From Anaerolineaceae bacterium (GTDB taxonomy: Bacteria > Chloroflexota > Anaerolineae > Anaerolineales > Anaerolineaceae), in the NCBI GenBank assembly GCA_003446605.1, contig DMDF01000181.1:1-10421 (forward strand): DNA of 10,421 bases, read 5' to 3'. Below the pieces are notes generated by a model. It was given only the letters and a program-made list of their open reading frames with translations, made no database searches and was not told the DNA's origin. Of the stretch, positions 1 through 7,090 are shown one piece after another. The first letter of the stretch is position 1. Every line of letters starts with the position of its first letter. A program made the position numbers and the translations under genes.

Positions 1-609
1 ATTCTTTCCAGCATAATAGGACGCGATATAGCGGGTCAAACCCAGAATACCGGCTTTGGAGACGCTGTAATAGGGCGGTTTGAATGAACCACTTTCATAA
101 ACCCGTTGATCGGGCGCCACCATCCCATATATTGACGAGAACAGAATGATATTTCCGTGCCCTTGTTTCAGCATCAGCTTTGCCGCTTGTTGCACGCATA
201 AAAAAGCACCGGTCAGGTTCACATCCATCGCATTCTTCCATGCATCGAGCGGGAAATCTTCAAAAGTTGCGCTATGGGTATCTTTATGTTCACGATCAAA
301 CTTGGGATCCATCGCGGCACAATGAATCAGCACATCCAACCCACCCAACTCATGCTCGATTTTTTGCACACCCGCCTGAATTGAGTTGGGGTCGGTGATA
401 TCCATTTGAAATCCTACTATGGGCAAATCGTTCTCCTGCATCTTTTGCGTCAGCTGGTCAATTCTGTGCCGGTCAAGGTCCACGGCAACCACTCTGGCAT
501 GAGCTCGGGCAAGCAGCTCACAGAAATGGGAACCGATCAATCCCGCAGCACCGGTCACCAGGATGACACGATCAGTCAGATCAAAGGTGTTTTCAACAAT
601 ACTCGCCAT
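1..609 (-). CDS. SDR-family oxidoreductase, PtmA-like (3' end beyond window)
   Basis: Short-chain dehydrogenase/reductase; 203 codons are visible and the C-terminus lies beyond base 1. The frame is open throughout. Family marks: cofactor-binding TGAAGLIG (residues 19-26), acidic DIT after beta-4, HCAA (96-99) in place of the usual NNAG, NLTG (131-134), Ser158/Ser159 in FSSIYG, and catalytic YSVSK (Tyr181, Lys185). The stretch SSIYG-x-x-AP followed by about 15 residues before the catalytic Tyr resembles, from memory, PtmA-type enzymes linked to legionaminic acid and flagellin glycosylation in Campylobacter; an NAD(P)-dependent step on a sugar precursor is therefore inferred. The ATG at 609 is preceded by GGAG with a 6-base spacer, and the gene starts 11 bases after the dehydrogenase at 621, so the two are probably cotranscribed. 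SDR membership is secure; the substrate is unknown. Confidence 0.9.
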   Translation of the reverse strand, partial: MASIVENTFDLTDRVILVTGAAGLIGSHFCELLARAHARVVAVDLDRHRIDQLTQKMQENDLPIVGFQMDITDPNSIQAGVQKIEHELGGLDVLIHCAAMDPKFDREHKDTHSATFEDFPLDAWKNAMDVNLTGAFLCVQQAAKLMLKQGHGNIILFSSIYGMVAPDQRVYESGSFKPPYYSVSKAGILGLTRYIASYYAGKN

Positions 610-620
610 TATTCACTCCA

Positions 621-1619
621 TTAGCCCTTCAGCAGGATAACTTCTTGCTGCCCTTGGTCAGCGCTTTGGTAGATTGCAGACAGGATATGCTGGACACGAA
701 TGCCATCTTCCAAAGAGCATACCGATCGTTCTCCGTCTTTTAGCATTGAAAGGAAATGGTACATCTCTGCCAGGAAAAGATCATTCCGTTCGAAAGATGG
801 CTCAGGTTGGAAAGTTAAGTACCCCTGAGAATCAGCCGCGAAAAGACGGGCTATATTCTCTTCTTCATTCCATATTATGGAACCCTTGCTTCCGGTGATC
901 TCCAGTGAATGCCGTTTGGGCTGGCGGTAATAATCCAGGTGGATGTGCGATATGGCGCCATTGGTGTGCTTCATAGTGATCTCTGCCATATCCTCGACCT
1001 CCAAATCCAAATCACTGACATGACCCACAAAAGCCGCGACGGAATGCACCTCTCCCAGCAACCAGCGTACATAATCGATGGGATGGCAGAGTGTCAGCAC
1101 CACGCCACCTCCCAAATCCTTACGCGCACTGTATGCAGTGCGATAATCTTCCCATGGATGCCAAGCAGGTAGATACTCTCCCCAATAAACGCTGGTAGAT
1201 ATGATACGACCGATCAATCCTTCTTGCAGCCAGTTTTCGATCTTCTGGAAAGCTGGATGAAAACGAAACTGAAAACCCACCAAAGCTTGCTTTTGACTTT
1301 TCTCCATCAATTCATGCAATGTATCCAACCCAGCACAATCTGTGCTGAGCGGTTTTTCCAAGAGCAAGTTACAGCCAACCTGTGCCGCTGGAATGGCAAC
1401 TTGTAGATGTAAAGAAGTGGGATTGGAGACGATCACAGCATCTGGTTGTAACGCCAATGCTTTTTCCAGATCAGTCTCCACCGGAAAATCTGCCAGGTCC
1501 GCATCTGATAAGGTAGCCTGGTGGGTACGAAATAAGATGACATCCTTCTCACCCAGTGTTACCAGGTTGCGAAGGTGTCTGCGTCCAATCGATCCCAGCC
1601 CAGCTACTAAAAATTTCAT
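621..1619 (-). CDS. Gfo/Idh/MocA-family NAD(P)-dependent dehydrogenase
   Basis: Predicted 332-residue cytosolic oxidoreductase, a normal length for this family. The N-terminal Rossmann fold opens with GLGSIG (7-12), followed by NPTSLH (66-71) and the family hallmark EKP (88-90). The C-terminal alpha/beta domain carries GGG (170-172) and CHPID (178-182) with the expected His179. The usual Asp of the GGG-x-x-x-D motif is replaced by Thr in GGGVVLTL, a subgroup variation. Members oxidise, reduce or epimerise sugars and sugar nucleotides. An SDR follows 11 bases downstream; an oxidoreductase of each kind (ptmA, ptmF) accompanies legionaminic-acid genes in Campylobacter as I recall, so a role in precursor supply is plausible but inferred. 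The ATG at 1619 has only a weak GGTG upstream. The 46-base gap from the preceding glycosyltransferase gene may hold a promoter. Confidence 0.88.
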   Translation of the reverse strand: MKFLVAGLGSIGRRHLRNLVTLGEKDVILFRTHQATLSDADLADFPVETDLEKALALQPDAVIVSNPTSLHLQVAIPAAQVGCNLLLEKPLSTDCAGLDTLHELMEKSQKQALVGFQFRFHPAFQKIENWLQEGLIGRIISTSVYWGEYLPAWHPWEDYRTAYSARKDLGGGVVLTLCHPIDYVRWLLGEVHSVAAFVGHVSDLDLEVEDMAEITMKHTNGAISHIHLDYYRQPKRHSLEITGSKGSIIWNEEENIARLFAADSQGYLTFQPEPSFERNDLFLAEMYHFLSMLKDGERSVCSLEDGIRVQHILSAIYQSADQGQQEVILLKG

Positions 1620-1630
1620 GTTCTTACACC

Positions 1631-1658
1631 AGTATATACAAATCGGATAGGTTGTGAA
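1631..1658 (-). promoter_or_regulatory. Possible internal promoter upstream of the Gfo/Idh/MocA gene
   Basis: Reading leftward, TTCACA (1658-1653) matches five of six -35 consensus positions. It is followed by a 16-base spacer and TATACT (1636-1631), which matches five of six -10 positions. The predicted transcript would begin only about five bases before the ATG at 1619. It sits in the only gap longer than 20 bases inside this leftward gene block. Short AT-rich gaps often yield such matches, so this is tentative. Confidence 0.3.
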
Positions 1659-1665
1659 ATCTCGA

Positions 1666-2652
1666 TCAAGAATTAATAATCTTGAACAAACGATTATATA
1701 AGAAATAAGCCACTCGTTTGACCAAGGGGAAACGAGTGATGGGTACTTTCGGCTTGGCTGGTTGTGGTTCTACCTCATCGGGGTTGATGGAAATGCCAAA
1801 TTGTTCAAGTTGGTGTGCCATTTCACCATCAATCACATTACCCAGCAGCCGGATGGTGGCGGGATGCGTGCATAATCGTAAATAACCCATCAGGTCCACC
1901 TGTAAATCGAGTTCCCTCATCTTTCCCATTAATTGATTCTGCCATATTCCGGGCAAAGCTTGCAGAATCACTTCCTTACGTGTGACAAATTGATAATGCC
2001 CGGCAGATGCCAATGCATCCACCCCTTTATAGGTCAACACAATATCTTCAAGACCTTTGGTTTCTTTTTCATACTGTTCCCAGGTTCGACCTGTATTATT
2101 GATGTAATGTAGTTGCAAGTCTTTTGAAACCAGGTCCCCCCTACGCGCTTGTACGCCCTCCTGTTCTGCAAAACGCAGCACAGAACCGATCCCCTCTTTC
2201 ATGTGAGGGCGGATGTACAAACCTGTCACCATACCCACTTTTGGATAGGTTTCCAGAATTTCCAGATGGCGCTCCAACCAACCGGGCATGAAGAAAACAT
2301 CGTCATCACTGTAGGCGATGATCTCACCCGGCGCGGCTCTAAAGGCGATCTGCAATGCTCCCATTTTCCCAATATTGCGGCTGGAAAGAATGAGATAATC
2401 GATCTTTCCGCTATCGCGCATATCTTTCAGATAGTTGACTACTTTTTCATTGCTGTTGTTGTCAAAGACGATCAAGTCGTGTGGCATACCAGTATTTTGA
2501 ATATAACTCTCCAGACTGGCTCGCATGACTTCAAAACGTTTCTCGAAATAGCCCACGTCATTGGGAATATATGTGAGCATAACCAAAGACACCTTCGCCG
2601 GTTTGTAATCGGTGCTCTGCCCTCTGGAAGGATTCATCCCAATTCTTGGCAT
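1666..2652 (-). CDS. GT-A (GT2-like) glycosyltransferase, paralogue of the gene at 4135-5079
   Basis: Predicted 328-residue nucleotide-sugar-dependent glycosyltransferase of the inverting GT2 type, probably acting at the cytoplasmic face on a surface glycan. The N-terminal strand VSLVMLTYIPN (21-31) is followed by IVFDNNS (61-67). YSDDDVFF (114-121) supplies the DxD metal and nucleotide-sugar binding motif (Asp116-118). GWL and ILETYP-x-VGMVT follow, and a conserved HYQF and GYLRL lie in the C-terminal half. No transmembrane segment is apparent. The frame is open upstream to 2739, but I place the start at ATG 2652 because GAGGAG lies 8 bases before it and because the longer form would run into the preceding gene, which ends at 2670. 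The acceptor and donor cannot be told from sequence. It was probably created by duplication together with the gene at 4135-5079. Confidence 0.85.
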   Translation of the reverse strand: MPRIGMNPSRGQSTDYKPAKVSLVMLTYIPNDVGYFEKRFEVMRASLESYIQNTGMPHDLIVFDNNSNEKVVNYLKDMRDSGKIDYLILSSRNIGKMGALQIAFRAAPGEIIAYSDDDVFFMPGWLERHLEILETYPKVGMVTGLYIRPHMKEGIGSVLRFAEQEGVQARRGDLVSKDLQLHYINNTGRTWEQYEKETKGLEDIVLTYKGVDALASAGHYQFVTRKEVILQALPGIWQNQLMGKMRELDLQVDLMGYLRLCTHPATIRLLGNVIDGEMAHQLEQFGISINPDEVEPQPAKPKVPITRFPLVKRVAYFLYNRLFKIINS

Positions 2653-2658
2653 ATTATT

Positions 2659-2666
2659 CTCTCCTC
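2659..2666 (-). promoter_or_regulatory. Ribosome-binding site fixing the start at 2652
   Basis: GAGGAGAG on the leftward strand. Its GGAG core ends 8 bases before ATG 2652, and it lies in the 17-base gap after the stop of the preceding gene. It supports the shorter N-terminus over the upstream in-frame ATG at 2739. Confidence 0.75.
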
Positions 2667-2669
2667 TTA

Positions 2670-4145
2670 TTATTGCCTTATCAACGACAACAGAAAACCT
2701 GCCGTTCGGCGACCCGCACTGGCATCCACGTAGGTGCATTCATCCTTGATGAATTTGCGCTGTTTTTCCAAATCGATTTCCGGGCATTTTAAATATATAT
2801 TCAGATGGTCTTTCAATTCCGCTTTGCTTAGCGCAACCCGACCTGCGCCTGAATCGATGAAGCGCTTATGAGTAGGCCAGTTTCCAATGGTCGAAAGAGG
2901 CAGATAAAAACGATTTTCCACACCCCACCCATCGGGAACATCCAAACAAATACTTACGATGGGTGTTTCGTGGATGGAAGCTTCCACCACCATGGTGGAA
3001 TATACTGTCAGAAAGACATCGGAATATGCCATCATAGACGATTTTTCGGGCATATCTTCCCCCGAATAATAGCCCAAATCTCCGCCCAACGGCACCGGTT
3101 CAACCAGGTGCACATGTGGATTGCGCTCGGCTAATTTCGTAATGTGGTCTTTCTCTGCCCGGAAAAGTGGATCATCCAAGAAATGATTGGGGTGCAATCG
3201 GATTAAAAGCTGGCAGGGTTCGATCAATTCTTCAGAATCCATTAACTCGATAATGGCTTCGATATTTTGATAATTCGGAGAGAAGGTCGTAAAACTGCAT
3301 GCATACCCCAACAATTTTCTGGTGGGGTCCAAATGATGTATCTGAAAATACTGGTCTTTCCCCATCAGCCATTTTTCCTGGAAATACCCATCATAAGATG
3401 GAATTCCGCCTATATTCACCTTGCTGGGGTCCCAATCAGAGCCCTGCACCAATTCCTCTTTTTGGATCTCCGACCAGCAGGTGATCCAATCCACCTTGCC
3501 CCCATTCAAACTGTAACTGGACGGATTGTCCCATCCCACGATCACAGCAACGGTCTGGATATTTCGTTTTGCAGCTTCCCGAACAAGAAAACGGTCCAAG
3601 CGCCATGCCGGTGTACTGGCTACAACCAGATCAGGCTGGTATTTTTCGAATAGGTCCCCATAAATACCCGGTTGTTTGGGCACCAGTCGTTTTTGCCGGC
3701 TGACAAGGAACTTTCGTGCAACCCGCGAATTCCGCAGAATCGTTACCACAAAGCGAATAAAATCCACAAAGAAGATACGTTTCCCGGTTGCTTCACCTTC
3801 CACCTGGCGTACATGCGAATCCAACGCCTCGGTATTGATCTTCTTTGAAGCCCCTACGCGACGGAAAAAATTGATCCACCACTGGCGGGATGGTCTGTAA
3901 GTCTTCAAGTAGTCTTTAACCGCATTTAAACGCAACCCTTCAATGATCAACCCCGGTTGCCCAAATCGGTCCTGAATCTTCCCCACCAGTTCATCATCTG
4001 TAAGAAGAATCACTTCAACATCTTCATAGAGAAGGGATGGCACAACATAGGTTTGTAAAAAATAGACAATGGCTAAACCATGATCTGCACTGATAAAAAT
4101 TCGATATTTCTTTTTTTTGTTGAAAGCTGAGAGGTTATTGTTCAT
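2670..4145 (-). CDS. GT-B-like transferase, CDP-glycerol/capsule-transferase-like
   Basis: Predicted 491-residue protein that looks like a two-domain GT-B fold. The N-terminal part begins YRIFISADHG (14-23) with TDDELV (49-54). A basic middle region has many Lys/Arg and a hydrophobic stretch around 124-138. DLVVASTPAWRLDRF (172-186) and VIVGWDNPSS (201-210) close the first lobe, and VNIGGIPSYDGYF (243-255) begins the second. The C-terminal lobe has LLIRLHPN (313-320) and YSTMVVEAS (382-390), reminiscent of donor-binding regions of CDP-glycerol:glycerophosphotransferase and capsule-synthesis families; no exact family was recognised. ATG 4145 overlaps the upstream stop by 11 bases. An in-frame ATG at 4169 would add 8 residues and a 35-base overlap. 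Neither has a Shine-Dalgarno sequence, so translation is probably coupled to the preceding gene. It is flanked on both sides by paralogous glycosyltransferase genes. Confidence 0.78.
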   Translation of the reverse strand: MNNNLSAFNKKKKYRIFISADHGLAIVYFLQTYVVPSLLYEDVEVILLTDDELVGKIQDRFGQPGLIIEGLRLNAVKDYLKTYRPSRQWWINFFRRVGASKKINTEALDSHVRQVEGEATGKRIFFVDFIRFVVTILRNSRVARKFLVSRQKRLVPKQPGIYGDLFEKYQPDLVVASTPAWRLDRFLVREAAKRNIQTVAVIVGWDNPSSYSLNGGKVDWITCWSEIQKEELVQGSDWDPSKVNIGGIPSYDGYFQEKWLMGKDQYFQIHHLDPTRKLLGYACSFTTFSPNYQNIEAIIELMDSEELIEPCQLLIRLHPNHFLDDPLFRAEKDHITKLAERNPHVHLVEPVPLGGDLGYYSGEDMPEKSSMMAYSDVFLTVYSTMVVEASIHETPIVSICLDVPDGWGVENRFYLPLSTIGNWPTHKRFIDSGAGRVALSKAELKDHLNIYLKCPEIDLEKQRKFIKDECTYVDASAGRRTAGFLLSLIRQ

Positions 4146-5079
4146 AATAAAGGGTAAAGATCCGATCATGGATTCGAAGGAGAGTTTTTTTAATAAAATT
4201 TACGTTACGCAGTTTAAATCTTTTTTTAGATGATACCAGATTCGTTTTTTGATCATTTTGGGAAACGCGATTGCTCATATTCTGAATGAGCGGTTTGTTG
4301 ATCATTAACCGCAGATAACCGGCATCATTCAAGCGCTCATCCAATTGTCTCACCTGTCCAAGGGGTTTTTCCATATCAAACGGAAGGCATTGCTGAAACG
4401 TTCTCTTCCAACCTGTGAATTGAAAATGATTGGCGCCGACAAACGCTTCGATGTGCTGATAGGTCAAACGCGTATCTATTTTGTTTTCATACTCATGTTT
4501 TAATTTCTCTTCTGAATATCCCAGCGTAGATGAGAACTCATAATAATCCTCGTAACTGATAAAATCACCTACTTCAAGTTTGACATCCGGATTCTTCTCA
4601 GCCCATGCAATTGTTCCAGTGGATAATTCGGGGATCGTGCGCAGCGGTCTGGCGGTAACCATCCCTACATTCGGATACGTCTCAAGAATTTTCAAACTTT
4701 CCGTCAGCCACCCGTTCTTAAAGAAAGCGTCGTTATCACTATACGCAATAATCTCCCCCGGCGCTGCATTAAAAATAAATTCCCAGGCGCCACCCTTGCC
4801 GACATTCTTCTCAGAGAATATCAGATATTGAATATTGCCCGATGCCTGCATTTCAAGCAGATATTGTTTCACCTCAGGGCAACTGCCGTTATCGAAAACC
4901 ATCAGATCAAATGGATGTTCTGTATTCTCTAAAATGCTACCCAAACATAGTTGGAGCACTGCAAAGGATTCTGAAAAATAACCCTCCTGATTGGGGATAT
5001 AGTTCAGCACCGCCACAGTAACCCGCTGGGGTTGCGGAAGAGTTTTTAGTTTTTTAGCAGGATTTTGACCAACACGCAT
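4135..5079 (-). CDS. GT-A (GT2-like) glycosyltransferase, paralogue of the gene at 1666-2652
   Basis: Predicted 314-residue glycosyltransferase, first gene of the left-hand leftward block. VTVAVLNYIPN (20-30) and LMVFDNGS (59-66) form the nucleotide-binding start of the fold. YSDNDAFF (113-120) is the DxD element (Asp115-Asn116-Asp117), followed by GWL and ILETYP-x-VGMVT. HFQF and GYLRL recur in the C-terminal half as in the paralogue. By eye an ungapped alignment of about 124 residues across the catalytic half shows about 69 identities. The frame stays open to 5193, but that would run over the start of the divergent lipoprotein gene. ATG 5079 has GGAG 5 bases upstream and begins the conserved region about 20 residues in. 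The C-terminus is Lys/Arg-rich, possibly for membrane contact. The sugar donor is unknown. Confidence 0.85.
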   Translation of the reverse strand: MRVGQNPAKKLKTLPQPQRVTVAVLNYIPNQEGYFSESFAVLQLCLGSILENTEHPFDLMVFDNGSCPEVKQYLLEMQASGNIQYLIFSEKNVGKGGAWEFIFNAAPGEIIAYSDNDAFFKNGWLTESLKILETYPNVGMVTARPLRTIPELSTGTIAWAEKNPDVKLEVGDFISYEDYYEFSSTLGYSEEKLKHEYENKIDTRLTYQHIEAFVGANHFQFTGWKRTFQQCLPFDMEKPLGQVRQLDERLNDAGYLRLMINKPLIQNMSNRVSQNDQKTNLVSSKKRFKLRNVNFIKKTLLRIHDRIFTLYYEQ

Positions 5080-5084
5080 GAGCA

Positions 5085-5088
5085 CTCC
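5085..5088 (-). promoter_or_regulatory. Ribosome-binding site fixing the start at 5079
   Basis: GGAG on the leftward strand, 5 bases before ATG 5079. It favours this start over the in-frame ATG at 5193, which lies inside the oppositely oriented lipoprotein gene. Confidence 0.7.
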
Positions 5089-5106
5089 AAAAGCGGGATT
5101 AATGCT

Positions 5107-5136
5107 ACCATAGTTTGATTGTACCTTTTCTGTAAA
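5107..5136 (-). promoter_or_regulatory. Candidate promoter for the left-hand glycan gene block
   Basis: On the leftward strand TTTACA (5136-5131; five of six to -35 consensus) is followed by an 18-base spacer and TATGGT (5112-5107; four of six to -10). This would start the transcript near 5100, leaving about 20 bases of leader containing the GGAG before ATG 5079. A second -10-like TACAAT (5123-5118) lies within the spacer without a good -35. The whole region is the only divergent gap in the window, so a promoter is expected here; the exact boxes are tentative. Confidence 0.4.
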
Positions 5137-5159
5137 GAAAGAATAAAGTATCGTATAAT
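5131..5159 (+). promoter_or_regulatory. Promoter of the solute-binding lipoprotein gene, probably leaderless
   Basis: A perfect TATAAT (5154-5159) lies six bases before ATG 5166, with a weak -35 TGTAAA (5131-5136) at 17 bases spacing. The usual 6-7 bases from -10 to initiation puts the first transcribed base at or next to the A of the ATG. There is no Shine-Dalgarno sequence upstream of the ATG. Together these suggest a leaderless mRNA. The -35 hexamer is the reverse complement of the TTTACA proposed for the opposite strand, so the two promoters would overlap and may compete. Confidence 0.5.
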
Positions 5160-5165
5160 CGCAAA

Positions 5166-7043
5166 ATGAGCAATAAAAAGCGTATTTCCGCACTTATTTT
5201 CTCTCTTCTTCTCTCCATTCTGATCTGTTCCTGCAAACCAAACCTTCCAGTTGACCAAACTGATATCTCACAACCTTCCGATGAACAGACAACATCCATA
5301 CAAAACCGCAAATTGACCGTTTGTCTGGGTTACAGCCCAGAATCACTGTTTTTTTACAAAGCCACCACACAGGTAGAATGGGATATCCTGCAAGCCATGT
5401 ATGATTTGCCAACCATCACATCTGATGGTGAAACTTTCCCAACCATATTAAAGGGCATTCCCTCCCATGAAAACGGAGGTTTGGAAATCACATCCACGGC
5501 TCTGATAGAGGGAGACATGCTTGTAGACACATCTGGCAATACAGTCCCTCTTGAAAAGGGGGTGCAGTTCTTCCCGAGCGGTTGCAGCACGCTGGATTGT
5601 GCAAAAAAATGGGATGGAACTGAATCTGTTTTGGTAGATAAAGTAAAACTTAGCTTCCAGTTGCTCGATGACTTGAAATGGTCGGACGGCACTCCCTTGA
5701 CCGCACAGGATTCAGTTTTTTCCTATGTATTGGCTTCAGACCCGCTCACACCTATTGATAAAACCCTCATTCGCCAGATCGCGGATTATAAAGCCATAGA
5801 CCAATCAACCCTTTCCGTTTCCCTGTTTCCTGGGGTAATTTCGCAAAACCCCCTGCCCTATTTTTTTAACCCCTTACCTTTGCATGCATGGGGTGATTAC
5901 AGTGTTGCAGAGATATTGCAGGCTCCTTTCGCAAATGAAACTCCTTTGAGTTGGGGTGCATACAGAATCAAAGAATGGGGTACGGATTCGATCTATTTGG
6001 AAAGGAATCCTTACTATTATCGTGCCGCAGAAGGATTGCCTGCCTTTGAGGAGTTGGAATTTCGCTTCACCTCAGTCCAAGGAGACACCAATCTGGCAAC
6101 ATTGGATTTTGACTACGCACCCTACGAGATATTTGAATATAATTGGAGCCCTGATGGGAGCACTCACTATATGGATCAATGCGATGTGGTAGATAGCACG
6201 GTAGACTTCTCTGATCAGTATGATATGTTCGATTATCTTTTGGATTACTATATAACCCCTGCCATTTTGGTAAATAACCCCTCCAATGAAATTTTAGAAG
6301 GGTTATGGCTCAATCCACAAAAAGGTTGGGTCACTGATCTACAGCCCATCCTCTCGCAATGTATTGACCGCAGTTATCTCAACAGCAAGCTCAATTATGG
6401 CATAGCCCTTCCAACAGAATCCATCTATACGGTCAGCTATGATGCTGCCAACAATCTGTATGCTCCTGATGAAGCTGCACAGGCACTGGAAACACTGGGA
6501 TGGCATGATGATGATGGAGATCCAGGGACAGCACGCGTGTCAAATGAAGTCGAATCCATCCAGAATGGCACAGCCCTTACCCTTTCCTTGCCCATCCTCA
6601 ATGATCCCTTTTACGAAAGAGAAGCAGAATTGCTGCAGCTCTCACTGCAAGATTGTGGTATCCAGCTGGATATCCAGCCATACCAGGCAGCAGATTATTA
6701 TCAAATGGAAAACACACCAATCTATAAGGATTATGATGTGAGATTGGTTACCCAACGAATCACCGCTGAATTCCCCTGTACCATGGTTGCAACTGAAGCG
6801 GGAAATTTCACTTTCCCCGGTATTTCCAAAGATGAGAAGATTAGCAGTCAGTGTTCAGGATCATCAAACCTGGAGATTCCTGAAACCTCGATCCCATTGA
6901 TCCCTCTTTTTTATCATGTGGATATCAGCATAGCACGCTCTGATCTGTGTGGACTTTCACCATCAGGGCAACCATCCAGCGATCTCTGGAATATAGAAGA
7001 ATTTGACTACGGCGAAACCTGTAGTGCAGGTATTAAAAACTAG
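5166..7043 (+). CDS. Family-5 ABC transporter solute-binding lipoprotein (peptide type)
   Basis: Predicted 625-residue exported lipoprotein that would capture peptides or similar solutes for an ABC importer. The N-terminus has basic residues (NKKR, 3-6), a hydrophobic segment (9-20) and a lipobox ICS|C with Cys23 as the lipidated residue. A Ser/Thr/Gln/Asp-rich linker follows. The SBP_bac_5 signature is DLKWSDGTPLTAQDSVFSYV (169-188). RNPYYYRA follows the first lobe half, and YAPDEAAQALETLGW and LWNIEEFDYGE near the end match Chloroflexota homologues as I remember them. No permease or ATPase gene is adjacent, so it would be an orphan receptor here. The final lobe appears short: only about 15 residues separate the KDEKISSQC region from IPLIPLFYHV, where relatives carry a longer helical segment. 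It is the only rightward gene in the window. Confidence 0.9.
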   Translation: MSNKKRISALIFSLLLSILICSCKPNLPVDQTDISQPSDEQTTSIQNRKLTVCLGYSPESLFFYKATTQVEWDILQAMYDLPTITSDGETFPTILKGIPSHENGGLEITSTALIEGDMLVDTSGNTVPLEKGVQFFPSGCSTLDCAKKWDGTESVLVDKVKLSFQLLDDLKWSDGTPLTAQDSVFSYVLASDPLTPIDKTLIRQIADYKAIDQSTLSVSLFPGVISQNPLPYFFNPLPLHAWGDYSVAEILQAPFANETPLSWGAYRIKEWGTDSIYLERNPYYYRAAEGLPAFEELEFRFTSVQGDTNLATLDFDYAPYEIFEYNWSPDGSTHYMDQCDVVDSTVDFSDQYDMFDYLLDYYITPAILVNNPSNEILEGLWLNPQKGWVTDLQPILSQCIDRSYLNSKLNYGIALPTESIYTVSYDAANNLYAPDEAAQALETLGWHDDDGDPGTARVSNEVESIQNGTALTLSLPILNDPFYEREAELLQLSLQDCGIQLDIQPYQAADYYQMENTPIYKDYDVRLVTQRITAEFPCTMVATEAGNFTFPGISKDEKISSQCSGSSNLEIPETSIPLIPLFYHVDISIARSDLCGLSPSGQPSSDLWNIEEFDYGETCSAGIKN

Positions 7044-7051
7044 AAACCGGG

Positions 7052-7090
7052 TTGCTCAGTGCTATTTTTTAGGCTGAACAAGATTTTTCT
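7052..7090 (+). terminator. Weak candidate terminator after the lipoprotein gene
   Basis: TTGCTCAG (7052-7059) and CTGAACAA (7074-7081) form an 8-base inverted repeat with one mismatch and a 14-base loop, followed by GATTTTTCTT on the rightward strand. It begins 8 bases after the stop codon and overlaps the end of the convergent gene. The stem is short and imperfect, so rho-independent function is uncertain. Confidence 0.25.

Noticed and set aside
180..1650. Several rightward open frames of 60-102 codons opposite the two dehydrogenase genes
   Set aside because: They show no motifs or ribosome-binding sites and are fully explained as antisense shadows of the SDR and Gfo/Idh/MocA genes.
2149..2733. 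194-codon open frame on the rightward strand
   Set aside because: It lies antisense to the glycosyltransferase and the end of the GT-B-like gene. Both have recognisable motifs, while its own translation shows none; it is a shadow frame.
2653..2739. 29-residue N-terminal extension of the glycosyltransferase at 1666-2652
   Set aside because: It overlaps the preceding gene in another frame, has no family-like sequence, and a strong GAGGAG precedes ATG 2652.
5080..5193. 38-residue N-terminal extension of the glycosyltransferase at 4135-5079
   Set aside because: It would run into the divergent lipoprotein gene and its promoter, and the GGAG before ATG 5079 gives a better start.
5956..6741. Open frames in another rightward frame inside the lipoprotein gene, possibly hinting at a frameshift
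   Set aside because: The 625-codon frame is continuous and family-like on both sides of these stretches, so no frameshift is needed.
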